From an uncultured Eubacteriales bacterium (GTDB lineage Bacteria; Bacillota; Clostridia; Lachnospirales; Lachnospiraceae): DNA of 6,820 nucleotides. The DNA is taken from assembly GCA_900321915.1 (NCBI GenBank), contig ONXW01000359.1, forward strand, positions 1-6,820, written 5' to 3'. Below the pieces are notes generated by a model. That model was not told where the DNA came from, did no database searches, and saw only the letters and a program-made list of their open reading frames with translations. Numbering within the stretch: the stretch's first letter is position 1; every line of letters starts with the position of its first letter. Of the stretch, positions 1 through 6,199 are shown piece by piece. The position numbers and the translations under genes are program-made.

Positions 1-1
1 A

Positions 2-1018
2 TCAGTAACCGCTGGTAGTTACCGTGACCGTAGCAACATCTTCGTCTGCGTATTCATCGCTTACAGTGACCTTGTTATTGCCGAAGGGATTGGTGCCGCT
101 GTAACTGCTGCCGGAAGAACTGCCTGAGCTGCTGCCTGAGCTGCTGCCCGAACTGTTCCGGAAGGTGAAGGAATCGGTATCGGGATAGTAAACTTCGACT
201 CTCTTGAAGATAAGTATGCCTTGTTTGTCCGGATTCCAGCTGACATTCTCCCAGTCCAGAATGATAGTATCCTCACCGTCATATTCCAGTGTGTAGCCTT
301 TATGGGCGGACTTTTCGCTGACTGCTGTGTAGGTGCCCTTGGAGTAGCCGGCAAAGCTCAGGGTATCTCCGCTCGGATTGACAGGATCGTAATAACTGTA
401 CATGACATAACCGTTCGGCTCAAAGAGAGCGAACGCTGCCGTGCTGTTATAGCCGCCATAATCATAAGATACGGTCAGGTTTACGTAGTGGTCTTTCCAG
501 AAGCCTGACTGGTCGATGTTGGTGTACTTGCCGTATATCCAGTTCCGGCGGGTGGATGTACTGTTACCGCCGCTCTGGCTGTACTGGCCGGAGTTGGAAG
601 AAGAGGAAGCCTTCTGCTTGCCGGGGACCCATTTTCCGCTGGAGTCCACATAGTAATCACCGACCCAGGTGTCGGTCAGCATCACGCAGTTGCTGCCCAG
701 ATAATAATCGCCGACCCACTGGTTTTTTGCCAGGGCGCCGCTGGATGTGCAGTAAAACCAGTGCCCGCTGGCCGTCTCGGCCCACCGGTTGGTCATGAGA
801 TATCCGCTGGAGTCAAATGCGTAGCGCTGATCGTCGATAGTGACGACCCCTCCGTGCGGATAGGAACCGTCGGAGTTCCGGTACCACCAGCCGTAGCCGT
901 CATGTATCCACTGGCCGGCAAAGGAAACCCCGGCAGCGGAGAGAGTGAGTATAATGCACAGGAGACTGCAGGCAAAGGCTTTTTTCTTTTTCAGGCGAAT
1001 AGAAAAGATGTTTTTCAT
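2..1018 (-). CDS. Secreted cell-wall-binding repeat protein with C-terminal Ser/Gly linker
   Basis: A complete 338-residue secreted protein. Residues 1-34 form a signal peptide: basic KKKK at 10-13, a hydrophobic core, and a likely cut after VSFA at 34. Residues 35-134 are Trp/Tyr/Gly-rich repeats of the choline/glucan-binding (CW_binding) style, for example GWWYRNSDGSYP, RYAFDSSGYL and two VGDYY units, so attachment to wall polysaccharide is likely. A low-complexity Ser/Gln/Asn linker (about 135-158) leads to a beta-rich domain (about 159-286) that I do not recognise; its GKYTN start and ILIFKRV end loosely recall a lipocalin-like barrel. SSSG repeats at 289-303 precede an acidic tail. There is no catalytic motif and no LPXTG sorting signal. 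The ATG at 1018 has AAGGAGG six bases upstream. The gene has lower GC than its right-hand neighbours and 155 bp separate it from the operon, so it is probably its own transcript. The domain class is fairly sure; the function is unknown. Confidence 0.85.
   Translation of the reverse strand: MKNIFSIRLKKKKAFACSLLCIILTLSAAGVSFAGQWIHDGYGWWYRNSDGSYPHGGVVTIDDQRYAFDSSGYLMTNRWAETASGHWFYCTSSGALAKNQWVGDYYLGSNCVMLTDTWVGDYYVDSSGKWVPGKQKASSSSNSGQYSQSGGNSTSTRRNWIYGKYTNIDQSGFWKDHYVNLTVSYDYGGYNSTAAFALFEPNGYVMYSYYDPVNPSGDTLSFAGYSKGTYTAVSEKSAHKGYTLEYDGEDTIILDWENVSWNPDKQGILIFKRVEVYYPDTDSFTFRNSSGSSSGSSSGSSSGSSYSGTNPFGNNKVTVSDEYADEDVATVTVTTSGY
110..154 (-). repeat. 12-bp tandem repeat encoding SSSG units
   Basis: Imperfect 12-bp units (plus strand about CTGCCTGAGCTG) encode consecutive Ser-Ser-Ser-Gly blocks at residues 289-303 of the secreted protein. 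This reads as a flexible spacer between the beta-rich domain and the C-terminal tail. Such arrays can change in unit number by slippage. Confidence 0.75.
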
Positions 1019-1024
1019 GGTATT

Positions 1025-1031
1025 CCTCCTT
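1025..1031 (-). promoter_or_regulatory. Ribosome binding site AAGGAGG of the wall-binding protein
   Basis: A near-perfect Shine-Dalgarno sequence lies six bases from the ATG at 1018 and fixes the start. It shows the gene can be translated independently of the operon upstream. Confidence 0.85.
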
Positions 1032-1084
1032 GGATGAAATATTGTTTATTCATCGGGGGTCTGTACTTCACCTATAATCTTATC

Positions 1085-1114
1085 TGTATATTCGGGCCTT
1101 GAAAATGATGTCAG
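1085..1114 (-). promoter_or_regulatory. Candidate promoter for the wall-binding protein
   Basis: On the minus strand CTGACA (1109-1114) is followed after 18 bases by TATACA (1085-1090), a moderate match to the sigma-A consensus. It would give a leader of roughly 60 bases. A second TTGACA just upstream has no good -10 partner. Weak evidence, based on consensus only. Confidence 0.3.
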
Positions 1115-1173
1115 CCGGTCTGTCAATGACAAAACAGATATCATCGGGTTGTCAGACGAGGGGGAATATCAGG

Positions 1174-2622
1174 TCACTTTCCGTCTTTCTCCAGCCTTTC
1201 CGCCTCCCCGGCCGCGGCTTTGGCCACTTCGTCATCGCCGGCGGATTCCGCCAGTTCGGCGGCCTTTCTGTACCATTCCAGCGCCGCGTCTTTTGTGCCG
1301 TAGCTGTTCTCCGTGCACCAGCCTGTAAAATAGGCGCATTTGGCGTCCCCCGCCTCGGCGCCCTTCCGGTACCAGGCGTAAGCCTGCTCCGGGTTTTCTT
1401 CCGTGCCGTAGCCGTGCTGGTACATGAGGGCGGTATTGTACATGGCGTCCGTGTTGCCCAGCTCCGCAAGCTTCAGGTTCCAGGAAAACGCCTTCTCCCG
1501 GTCGGGCTCACAGCCGATGCCGTCGCGGCAGCAGCGGGCCGTCTGCATCATGCCCTCGTCATAGCCTGCTTCCGCGGCCCTGTTATACCAGGTAAATGCT
1601 TTCTCCGGGTCCGTCTCCGTGCCGATCCCCCCTTCATAGGCGTAGCCGGCAGTGACCATCCCGTAGGGATCGCCGGCTTCCGCCGCGCGGAGATACCAGG
1701 AAAATGCTTCCTCCGGGTTTTCTTCCGTTCCGTGCCCGAACTGCAGGCAGTTCCCCAGCGAGATCATGCATTTCGCGTCCCCGGCCTCGGCACCCTTCCG
1801 GTACCAGCGCAAGGCTTCTTCCTCATTCTTTTCGCATCCCCAGCCGTTCAGCCAGCAGGATCCCAGCAGGAGGATGGCATCCGTATTTCCCTCGTTTGCG
1901 GAGGCGGTCAGAAGGTTTACGTCCACCGCCTGGAGATTATCCTCCAGTTCGGCCCCGTACTGGAATCCCCGCTCCAGGGCCGCGACATAGATATCGTAGG
2001 AGAGCTCGTGGTTCCGTTTCGAGATCACGGCGTTGCGCAGGGTAAGGCCGATGATCACGGCGGAGACAGCGGCGAGGATGCTGCCGGTGATAAGGGCAGT
2101 CCTTCTGCGTCTCTGTTTCTCACGGTCCACAAGGCGGTTGAAGCGGACATCCAGCAGGATGGAGACAAGCTTCAGGAAAGCCTTGTCCTTTCCGATCTCC
2201 TTCACATTTGCCCCGAGCATGTGGCGGCCGTCCAGGTTCCTCAGGCCGGGGGGATAGCACTCCAGGTCCGGGTTTTCGCTTTCCGGCTCCCCGTCCACAA
2301 TGAAGGGGATGATGCAATTGGCCTTATCCATCTCCTGAAAGGCGAGGACTTCGTCATTGACCCAGGAGGAGGCGGCGCTCGCCGGCGAGCAGATGACAAT
2401 CAGCCACCGCGAGGCGGAGAGCTCCTTCCGGAGGGCTTCCCCCAGCTCCGTGCCGGCCAGATCCGTCTGGTCGCGGAAAACCTTGAAACGGGAGGTATTC
2501 CTGCCGTCCTTTGCCATATCCTTCGGGATGGGGAAGGTCTCCAGCTTCCGCTGCAGCCATTTTCCCCACTTCAAATCCCGGTGGCTGTAGCTTATAAATG
2601 CGTCAAAGGCATATTCGTTCAT
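1174..2622 (-). CDS. TIR-domain protein with one TM helix and Sel1 repeats
   Basis: A 482-residue protein. Residues 1-130 are a TIR domain: box 1 FDAFISYSHRD (6-16), an FRDQTDLAGTELGEAL segment (49-64), and SRWLIVICSPAS followed by WVNDE (87-91). E91 sits where NAD-cleaving TIR enzymes carry their catalytic glutamate, so NADase or nucleotide-signal activity is plausible. A basic stretch (KQRRRR, 169-174) precedes a single TM helix at about 175-195, predicting a cytosolic TIR and a Sel1 domain outside. From about 246 to 461 there are six Sel1-like repeats of 36 residues (GxG..., EEAxxWYxKGAEAGD), a protein-interaction solenoid unusually rich in cysteine. Its ATG overlaps the stop of the preceding gene as ATGA, with GAGGGG five bases upstream, so it is the last gene of the operon. 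The TIR and Sel1 calls are firm; enzymatic activity and topology are inferred. Confidence 0.92.
   Translation of the reverse strand: MNEYAFDAFISYSHRDLKWGKWLQRKLETFPIPKDMAKDGRNTSRFKVFRDQTDLAGTELGEALRKELSASRWLIVICSPASAASSWVNDEVLAFQEMDKANCIIPFIVDGEPESENPDLECYPPGLRNLDGRHMLGANVKEIGKDKAFLKLVSILLDVRFNRLVDREKQRRRRTALITGSILAAVSAVIIGLTLRNAVISKRNHELSYDIYVAALERGFQYGAELEDNLQAVDVNLLTASANEGNTDAILLLGSCWLNGWGCEKNEEEALRWYRKGAEAGDAKCMISLGNCLQFGHGTEENPEEAFSWYLRAAEAGDPYGMVTAGYAYEGGIGTETDPEKAFTWYNRAAEAGYDEGMMQTARCCRDGIGCEPDREKAFSWNLKLAELGNTDAMYNTALMYQHGYGTEENPEQAYAWYRKGAEAGDAKCAYFTGWCTENSYGTKDAALEWYRKAAELAESAGDDEVAKAAAGEAERLEKDGK
1336..1806 (-). repeat. Near-identical DNA copies within the Sel1 repeats
   Basis: The 39-base segments 1336-1374 and 1768-1806 both encode WYRKGAEAGDAKC and match at 36 of 39 bases. 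They lie exactly 432 bp apart, that is four 108-bp (36-residue) Sel1 units. Intervening units are more divergent. This points to recent duplication or gene conversion within the array. Confidence 0.75.
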
Positions 2623-4493
2623 ATCTGCCCCTCACTGGCGGACTTCATGGCAGCCAGGACCTTCGGGATAACGAGCACGTTGTCCCGGTCCATCTGTTTG
2701 TAATCGATGCTTCCCCCGGTGATCCGGTTTTCCTTCTCCGAAAGAGCGTCCAGCTCTTCCCAGGGGATGAGGCAGGCATGCATGTGGTTCTCCATATCCC
2801 TGCCGATACGGACGCCGGATTTTCCGGTCCGCTCTTTCTCCTCCAGATACTGCCTTGCCCTTTCCTCGTACACCTCATCCGGCATCGCGGTAAATCCCAT
2901 CACATAGTGGAAAGCGCACCAGCGCATATGCTCCGTGACCGCCAGGTTTTCCAGGGTTTCCTCATCCGGCGGCCAGTCCCCGGCCAGGACTTTTTCCGGG
3001 GTTGTGTGGGCGGCCCGCAGCATGGCGGGATAGAAGTCCGCGCTGGCGCGGCTGCTGGCACGGCTGAAATAATCGCATTCCTCCCATTCCTGCGCCGCGG
3101 TCTTTGAGCTGCCCGTGCGGTAGATATGGTTGACCTGCATCGCCATGGCGTCCAGCATATTGACGTCCGGGAGGCCGCTCTCATAGATATTTTCGCATTC
3201 GGTCCGCCTGTGCTGTTCATCCTGGCAAATGTAGCCGTCCCCGGTTGCCTGGATGATCATGGGGAGCTTCCGCCCGAAGGCAAACCAGCTGTCCAGGTCG
3301 TCCGCGATTTCCCGGTTTGCATTCCTGTCCCCGGTGCAGACGGCGATGATACTGATTTTCCCCGCGTTCTCCTCCAGGAAAGCGTAGAACTCGTCGCTCC
3401 GCGCGTCCGCCCTGTGGAAGCGGATGTCATACCGGCGGAGCAGCTCATGCTCGTGCAGGAACCCGTTCTGCGCGGCCGGGTCGAAGATATCCGCCCGGAA
3501 GGTGCTGCCGCAGAACTGCCCGCAGCATATCAGGCGGGAGAGGATGGCGCGGCCCATCTTCCCGTATCCCAGGATCACGGCGTGGAAGTTCTCTTCGGCG
3601 CGTCCACGGGCGTCAAAGCTTATGCGGTCCGCGGGCGGGTGGTTTTTGGTGATGAGCCTCGCCGTGAGCTCGTAGTCGTCGAAGGTGAGGAGATGGCTGC
3701 AGTATGACGCGCCCGGAAGAAGGATCCCGGGAGCATTTTCCGGGATGCCCGAAACGATGACGCTCACCTGGTCCGGCCGGATGCCGGCTTCGTGCAGGGT
3801 TTCCAGGAACCGTACCGCGTAGGCCGCGTTCTTCCTGCCGTCTCTGTGGAGCGCCGCGAGATCCAGCCTCCGGCTTCCGGGAGTCATATTGATGTGCCTG
3901 AGAAACCTGCGGTCCGGCCCGAGGGCGCTGGCGCTTTTTTCAAGCAGGGCTCCCGTGGAGGAGACGGAGGTTTCCAGGCCGGTGTTTCCGTCCGGGTCCA
4001 CGAACAGGACCGACCGGTGCCTCTGGCCGGCTGTCCGCCTGCCGTATGACAGAGAGTCCGGGTTGAGCCCGTAGATCACCGTCAGGGTTCCGCGGCGCAG
4101 GAGGGTTGCCCGGATGCGGCGCAGGAGTTTTTCTCCCAGCGTTGAGATTGCCGCGCTGGCTGTCACATAAAAAGCGCAGAAATGGCCGAACCAGAAGAAA
4201 GCCCTTCCGCCTGCGCGGCAGAGCAGCGGGGACGCCTGGACGGAGGCGAAGTCATTGACTCCGGCAAACATGCGGCACAGGGCGAGCAGAGCGCGGAACA
4301 GGGCTTCAAAGGAAAAGCCCAGGGTCCAGGCATAGCCCGCGCCGTAAAATACAGCCCCGGTGAGGACTGCCGCCGTGATGGCGGCCCCGGTGACCGTGCC
4401 GCGCAGCCTGTTCTGCGCCGCCAGGTTGAGGAGGGCGGCGGCAAAGCAGGCGGTCACTAAGAGAACCATTGTGATGGACAGAGGATTAAGCAT
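2619..4493 (-). CDS. Membrane protein with tandem Rossmann (TrkA-N-like) domains and C-terminal RyR-like domain
   Basis: A 624-residue protein. TM helices are predicted at about 5-26, 33-55 and 98-119. The segment between the last two (about 62-90) resembles a pore helix and P-loop but reads FAGVND where a K+ channel would read TVGYGD. A first Rossmann-like domain starts near 136 (TLTVIYGLNPDSL, then SVLFVD). A second starts near 303 with VILGYGKMGRA (GxGxxG at 309-314) and an acidic residue after the next strand (FRADIFD), as in TrkA-N/RCK NAD-binding domains. Residues about 515-612 match the RyR repeat pattern: EHMRWCAF, later HACLIPWEEL, then YKQMDRDNV. Start chosen at 4493: GGAG lies 8 bases upstream and the preceding stop is 2 bp away; a longer reading from 4556 would overlap the upstream gene. 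It is probably a partner subunit of the preceding channel. Ligand unknown. Confidence 0.85.
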   Translation of the reverse strand: MLNPLSITMVLLVTACFAAALLNLAAQNRLRGTVTGAAITAAVLTGAVFYGAGYAWTLGFSFEALFRALLALCRMFAGVNDFASVQASPLLCRAGGRAFFWFGHFCAFYVTASAAISTLGEKLLRRIRATLLRRGTLTVIYGLNPDSLSYGRRTAGQRHRSVLFVDPDGNTGLETSVSSTGALLEKSASALGPDRRFLRHINMTPGSRRLDLAALHRDGRKNAAYAVRFLETLHEAGIRPDQVSVIVSGIPENAPGILLPGASYCSHLLTFDDYELTARLITKNHPPADRISFDARGRAEENFHAVILGYGKMGRAILSRLICCGQFCGSTFRADIFDPAAQNGFLHEHELLRRYDIRFHRADARSDEFYAFLEENAGKISIIAVCTGDRNANREIADDLDSWFAFGRKLPMIIQATGDGYICQDEQHRRTECENIYESGLPDVNMLDAMAMQVNHIYRTGSSKTAAQEWEECDYFSRASSRASADFYPAMLRAAHTTPEKVLAGDWPPDEETLENLAVTEHMRWCAFHYVMGFTAMPDEVYEERARQYLEEKERTGKSGVRIGRDMENHMHACLIPWEELDALSEKENRITGGSIDYKQMDRDNVLVIPKVLAAMKSASEGQI

Positions 4494-4495
4494 CG

Positions 4496-6085
4496 TTATT
4501 TCTCCACGGGTAATCTGGCAGTATCCTGCGGATACAGGGTGCCAAGCTGTCTCCATACGTCGTCGTTTTTTGCCTGCGCTTCCTCCGGAAGCGAATCGAA
4601 GGATACGAGGAGGGGATGGATCCTGCGGACGTCATCCCTGGCTTCCCCGTACCGCCAGTTGTAGAGGCAGTGGAAGCGGAGCCATCTCTCGTGTTCATTC
4701 TGCCGGTAAGGCTTTTTGTCCGGGGAGGATTCCCAGCGCAGGAAGGCTTTGCGGCAGATCTCCGGGGTTATCTCCGAGGGGGAATCCTCCGGCAGCAGGA
4801 TACGGATCCTGGTAAGGATCGCGTCCGCCGCGGCCCGGTTGGAATCCCTGAGAAACAGGGGAAGCTCCTCCCAGGAGGGCTGCGGTGTGCCGGCAGAAGC
4901 ACAGTAGGCCTCATGCAGCGCGCGGGCCCTTCTGTCCAGCGCGTTTCCCACCACCAGCTCCTCGGTGTACAGCTTTTCTTTCCCGCCGAAGGATACCGCG
5001 CCGGGAAAGCTGCAGGAACCAGCAAAGTGGATCTCCGCGCGGACAGGAAAGTTCTTCTGGATGCGCAGCACACATTCCGTGTTTTCTTCCGGGCTGTCGC
5101 CGCAGCAGATGATGCGGTCGGCCTGTTCCAGGAGTTCACGGCGGCGGCTCCAGGAATCGCTGTGGAAGATCAGGGAGTCTGCGCCCTCACGGGTCTCATT
5201 GACATAGAAAACCCTTGCCAGCTCGGGATGGCAGTCGCAGTATTCTGTCCAGTCCCCGAAAAGATGGTACGCGGAAGCGGAGAAGGGAGTCCGGCAGTTC
5301 ACATTGACGGCCTGGTTCAGGAGAGCTTCCGCGACGCGGCCATCCCCGAGAAGGAGAATAATCCTGTCGTCCGGGGAAAGCGGATGTTCCTGCCAGTACT
5401 GCCTCGCGCAGCACACGGCGTCGTCAAAGAACCTTACGCCTGAGGAAGCGCCCTCTGTTCCGCGGCAGAAGACGCGGATGGGGAAGTCCGACAGGGACCG
5501 CGCCTCTTCCAGGTTGACGGATATTTTTTCCGACATCAGGAAAACCGTCACCCTGTCCGCGTACTGCATCCCCGAACCGGCCGTGTTCCGGACAGTTTCC
5601 GGAACGCCCGCCGAGAGGAGGAGGGCCTGCTTTGGGCCGGCGGATATGGAGTCGGGCTGGTCATCCCGCACATTGCAGAAGATAATGCGGCGGGCGGGGT
5701 CATTTTCCAGGAGATTGCGGGCGAGGGCCGCGGACGCGTCATTCAGCTCTGAAAAAACACAGCAGGTTTTTCCGTGCGCGAACTCCATGCGGAGAGCGGG
5801 CAGGAGCTTTGTCCGCAGCAGGCTTCCGACAGAATAGATGACGGCGGCCAGGACACTGATGCTCAGGAGCATAAAGACATAGCCGACCGCCCTTCCGGCG
5901 GGCGTGACAGGGTAGACGTCACCGTAGCCCACCGTTGTCATGGTCACAACGGAGTACCAGAAGGCGTCGCCGACAGTCTTTATGGACGCGCCGGGACTCC
6001 CCCGCTCCAGGGCGGCGAGGAGTACCAGCAGCGCGATATAGAGGGCCGCCGCGGCAGCGGCGGTAAAGAGTGTTTTCTTTTTCAT
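4496..6085 (-). CDS. Two-TM K+ channel with tandem Rossmann domains and C-terminal RyR-like domain
   Basis: A 529-residue ligand-gated K+ channel candidate in the cytoplasmic membrane. TM1 is about 8-26, then a pore helix (DAFWYSVVTMT, 40-50) and the canonical selectivity filter TVGYGD at 51-56, then TM2 at about 65-87: the Ion_trans_2 layout of bacterial two-TM channels. The cytosolic part begins with a Rossmann-like domain at about 105 (KTCCVFSELNDASAALARNLL), lacking the glycine motif of canonical RCK domains. A second at about 238 reads RIILLLGDGRVAEALL with GDGRVA at 246-251. Residues about 456-511 match the RyR repeat: NEHERWLRFH, NWRYG, HPLLVSFDSLPEE. The ATG at 6085 is preferred because GGGAG lies 9 bases upstream; the ATG at 6094 directly abuts that site. 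First gene of the operon, 2 bp before the next. The channel call is firm; the gating ligand is inferred. Confidence 0.9.
   Translation of the reverse strand: MKKKTLFTAAAAAALYIALLVLLAALERGSPGASIKTVGDAFWYSVVTMTTVGYGDVYPVTPAGRAVGYVFMLLSISVLAAVIYSVGSLLRTKLLPALRMEFAHGKTCCVFSELNDASAALARNLLENDPARRIIFCNVRDDQPDSISAGPKQALLLSAGVPETVRNTAGSGMQYADRVTVFLMSEKISVNLEEARSLSDFPIRVFCRGTEGASSGVRFFDDAVCCARQYWQEHPLSPDDRIILLLGDGRVAEALLNQAVNVNCRTPFSASAYHLFGDWTEYCDCHPELARVFYVNETREGADSLIFHSDSWSRRRELLEQADRIICCGDSPEENTECVLRIQKNFPVRAEIHFAGSCSFPGAVSFGGKEKLYTEELVVGNALDRRARALHEAYCASAGTPQPSWEELPLFLRDSNRAAADAILTRIRILLPEDSPSEITPEICRKAFLRWESSPDKKPYRQNEHERWLRFHCLYNWRYGEARDDVRRIHPLLVSFDSLPEEAQAKNDDVWRQLGTLYPQDTARLPVEK
4502..4505 (-). 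promoter_or_regulatory. Ribosome binding site inside the end of the channel gene
   Basis: GGAG lies within the last codons of the upstream channel gene (GTG GAG AAA TAA), 8 bases before the ATG at 4493. It decides the start of the second gene and implies coupled translation. Confidence 0.75.
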
Positions 6086-6094
6086 GTCGATCAT

Positions 6095-6099
6095 CTCCC
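6095..6099 (-). promoter_or_regulatory. Ribosome binding site that sets the channel start
   Basis: GGGAG lies 9 bases before the ATG at 6085 but has zero spacing to the in-frame ATG at 6094. This favours the MKKK start over the MIDMKKK start. Confidence 0.75.
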
Positions 6100-6107
6100 A
6101 TATATTG

Positions 6108-6116
6108 ATTATAGCA
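6108..6116 (-). promoter_or_regulatory. Extended -10 promoter of the channel-TIR operon
   Basis: On the minus strand TGCTATAAT is a perfect extended -10 (TGnTATAAT). No strong -35 exists; the best is TTTATA about 19 bases upstream, which fits the relaxed -35 need of extended -10 promoters. The predicted start is near 6101, giving a leader of only about 15 bases. Confidence 0.6.
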
Positions 6117-6143
6117 AGAAATGAGAGGCTTTTATAAACCTTT

Positions 6144-6172
6144 TTGAGATGTATAATGAAAAAGAATATATT
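6144..6172 (+). promoter_or_regulatory. Promoter of cbiL/cobI
   Basis: TTGAGA (6144-6149), a 17-base spacer and TATATT (6167-6172) match sigma-A at 5 of 6 in each hexamer. The -10 lies in an inverted repeat AGAA-TATAT-TTCT (6163-6175). A perfect TATAAT at 6152-6157 is an alternative -10 but lacks a good -35. The leader is short and contains no room for a cobalamin riboswitch. Confidence 0.55.
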
Positions 6173-6187
6173 TCTCTTGTAATAAGC

Positions 6188-6193
6188 GGGAGG
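6188..6193 (+). promoter_or_regulatory. Ribosome binding site of cbiL/cobI
   Basis: GGGAGG lies six bases before the ATG at 6200, fixing that start over the in-frame ATG at 6212. Confidence 0.8.
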
Positions 6194-6199
6194 TGCCGG

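Larger units (their letters stand above)
1019..1173. other. Intergenic region between TIR gene and wall-binding gene
   Basis: This 155-bp gap holds the ribosome binding site and candidate promoter listed separately. It also holds an imperfect inverted repeat: minus-strand ATGATATC (1137-1144) against GACATCAT (1105-1112), one mismatch, 24-base loop, followed by TTTT. That could be a weak terminator for the operon, but the long loop and low GC make it unconvincing. No tRNA or small ORF is evident. Confidence 0.4.

Noticed and set aside
1105..1144. Rho-independent terminator after the TIR gene
   Set aside because: The stem is AT-rich with a mismatch and a 24-base loop, and only four T residues follow; mentioned only as a weak possibility.
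1099..2703. A 534-codon open frame on the plus strand antisense to the TIR-Sel1 gene
   Set aside because: It has no recognisable domain and a composition typical of a shadow of GC-rich repeats; the opposite strand encodes a clear TIR and Sel1 protein with proper start signals.
4494..4556. A 21-residue longer N-terminus for the second channel-like protein
   Set aside because: It would overlap the upstream gene by 61 bp and lacks a ribosome binding site; the ATG at 4493 has GGAG at good spacing and begins right at a TM helix.
6086..6199. Cobalamin riboswitch ahead of cbiL
   Set aside because: The gap is too short and AT-rich, and no B12-box-like segment is seen.
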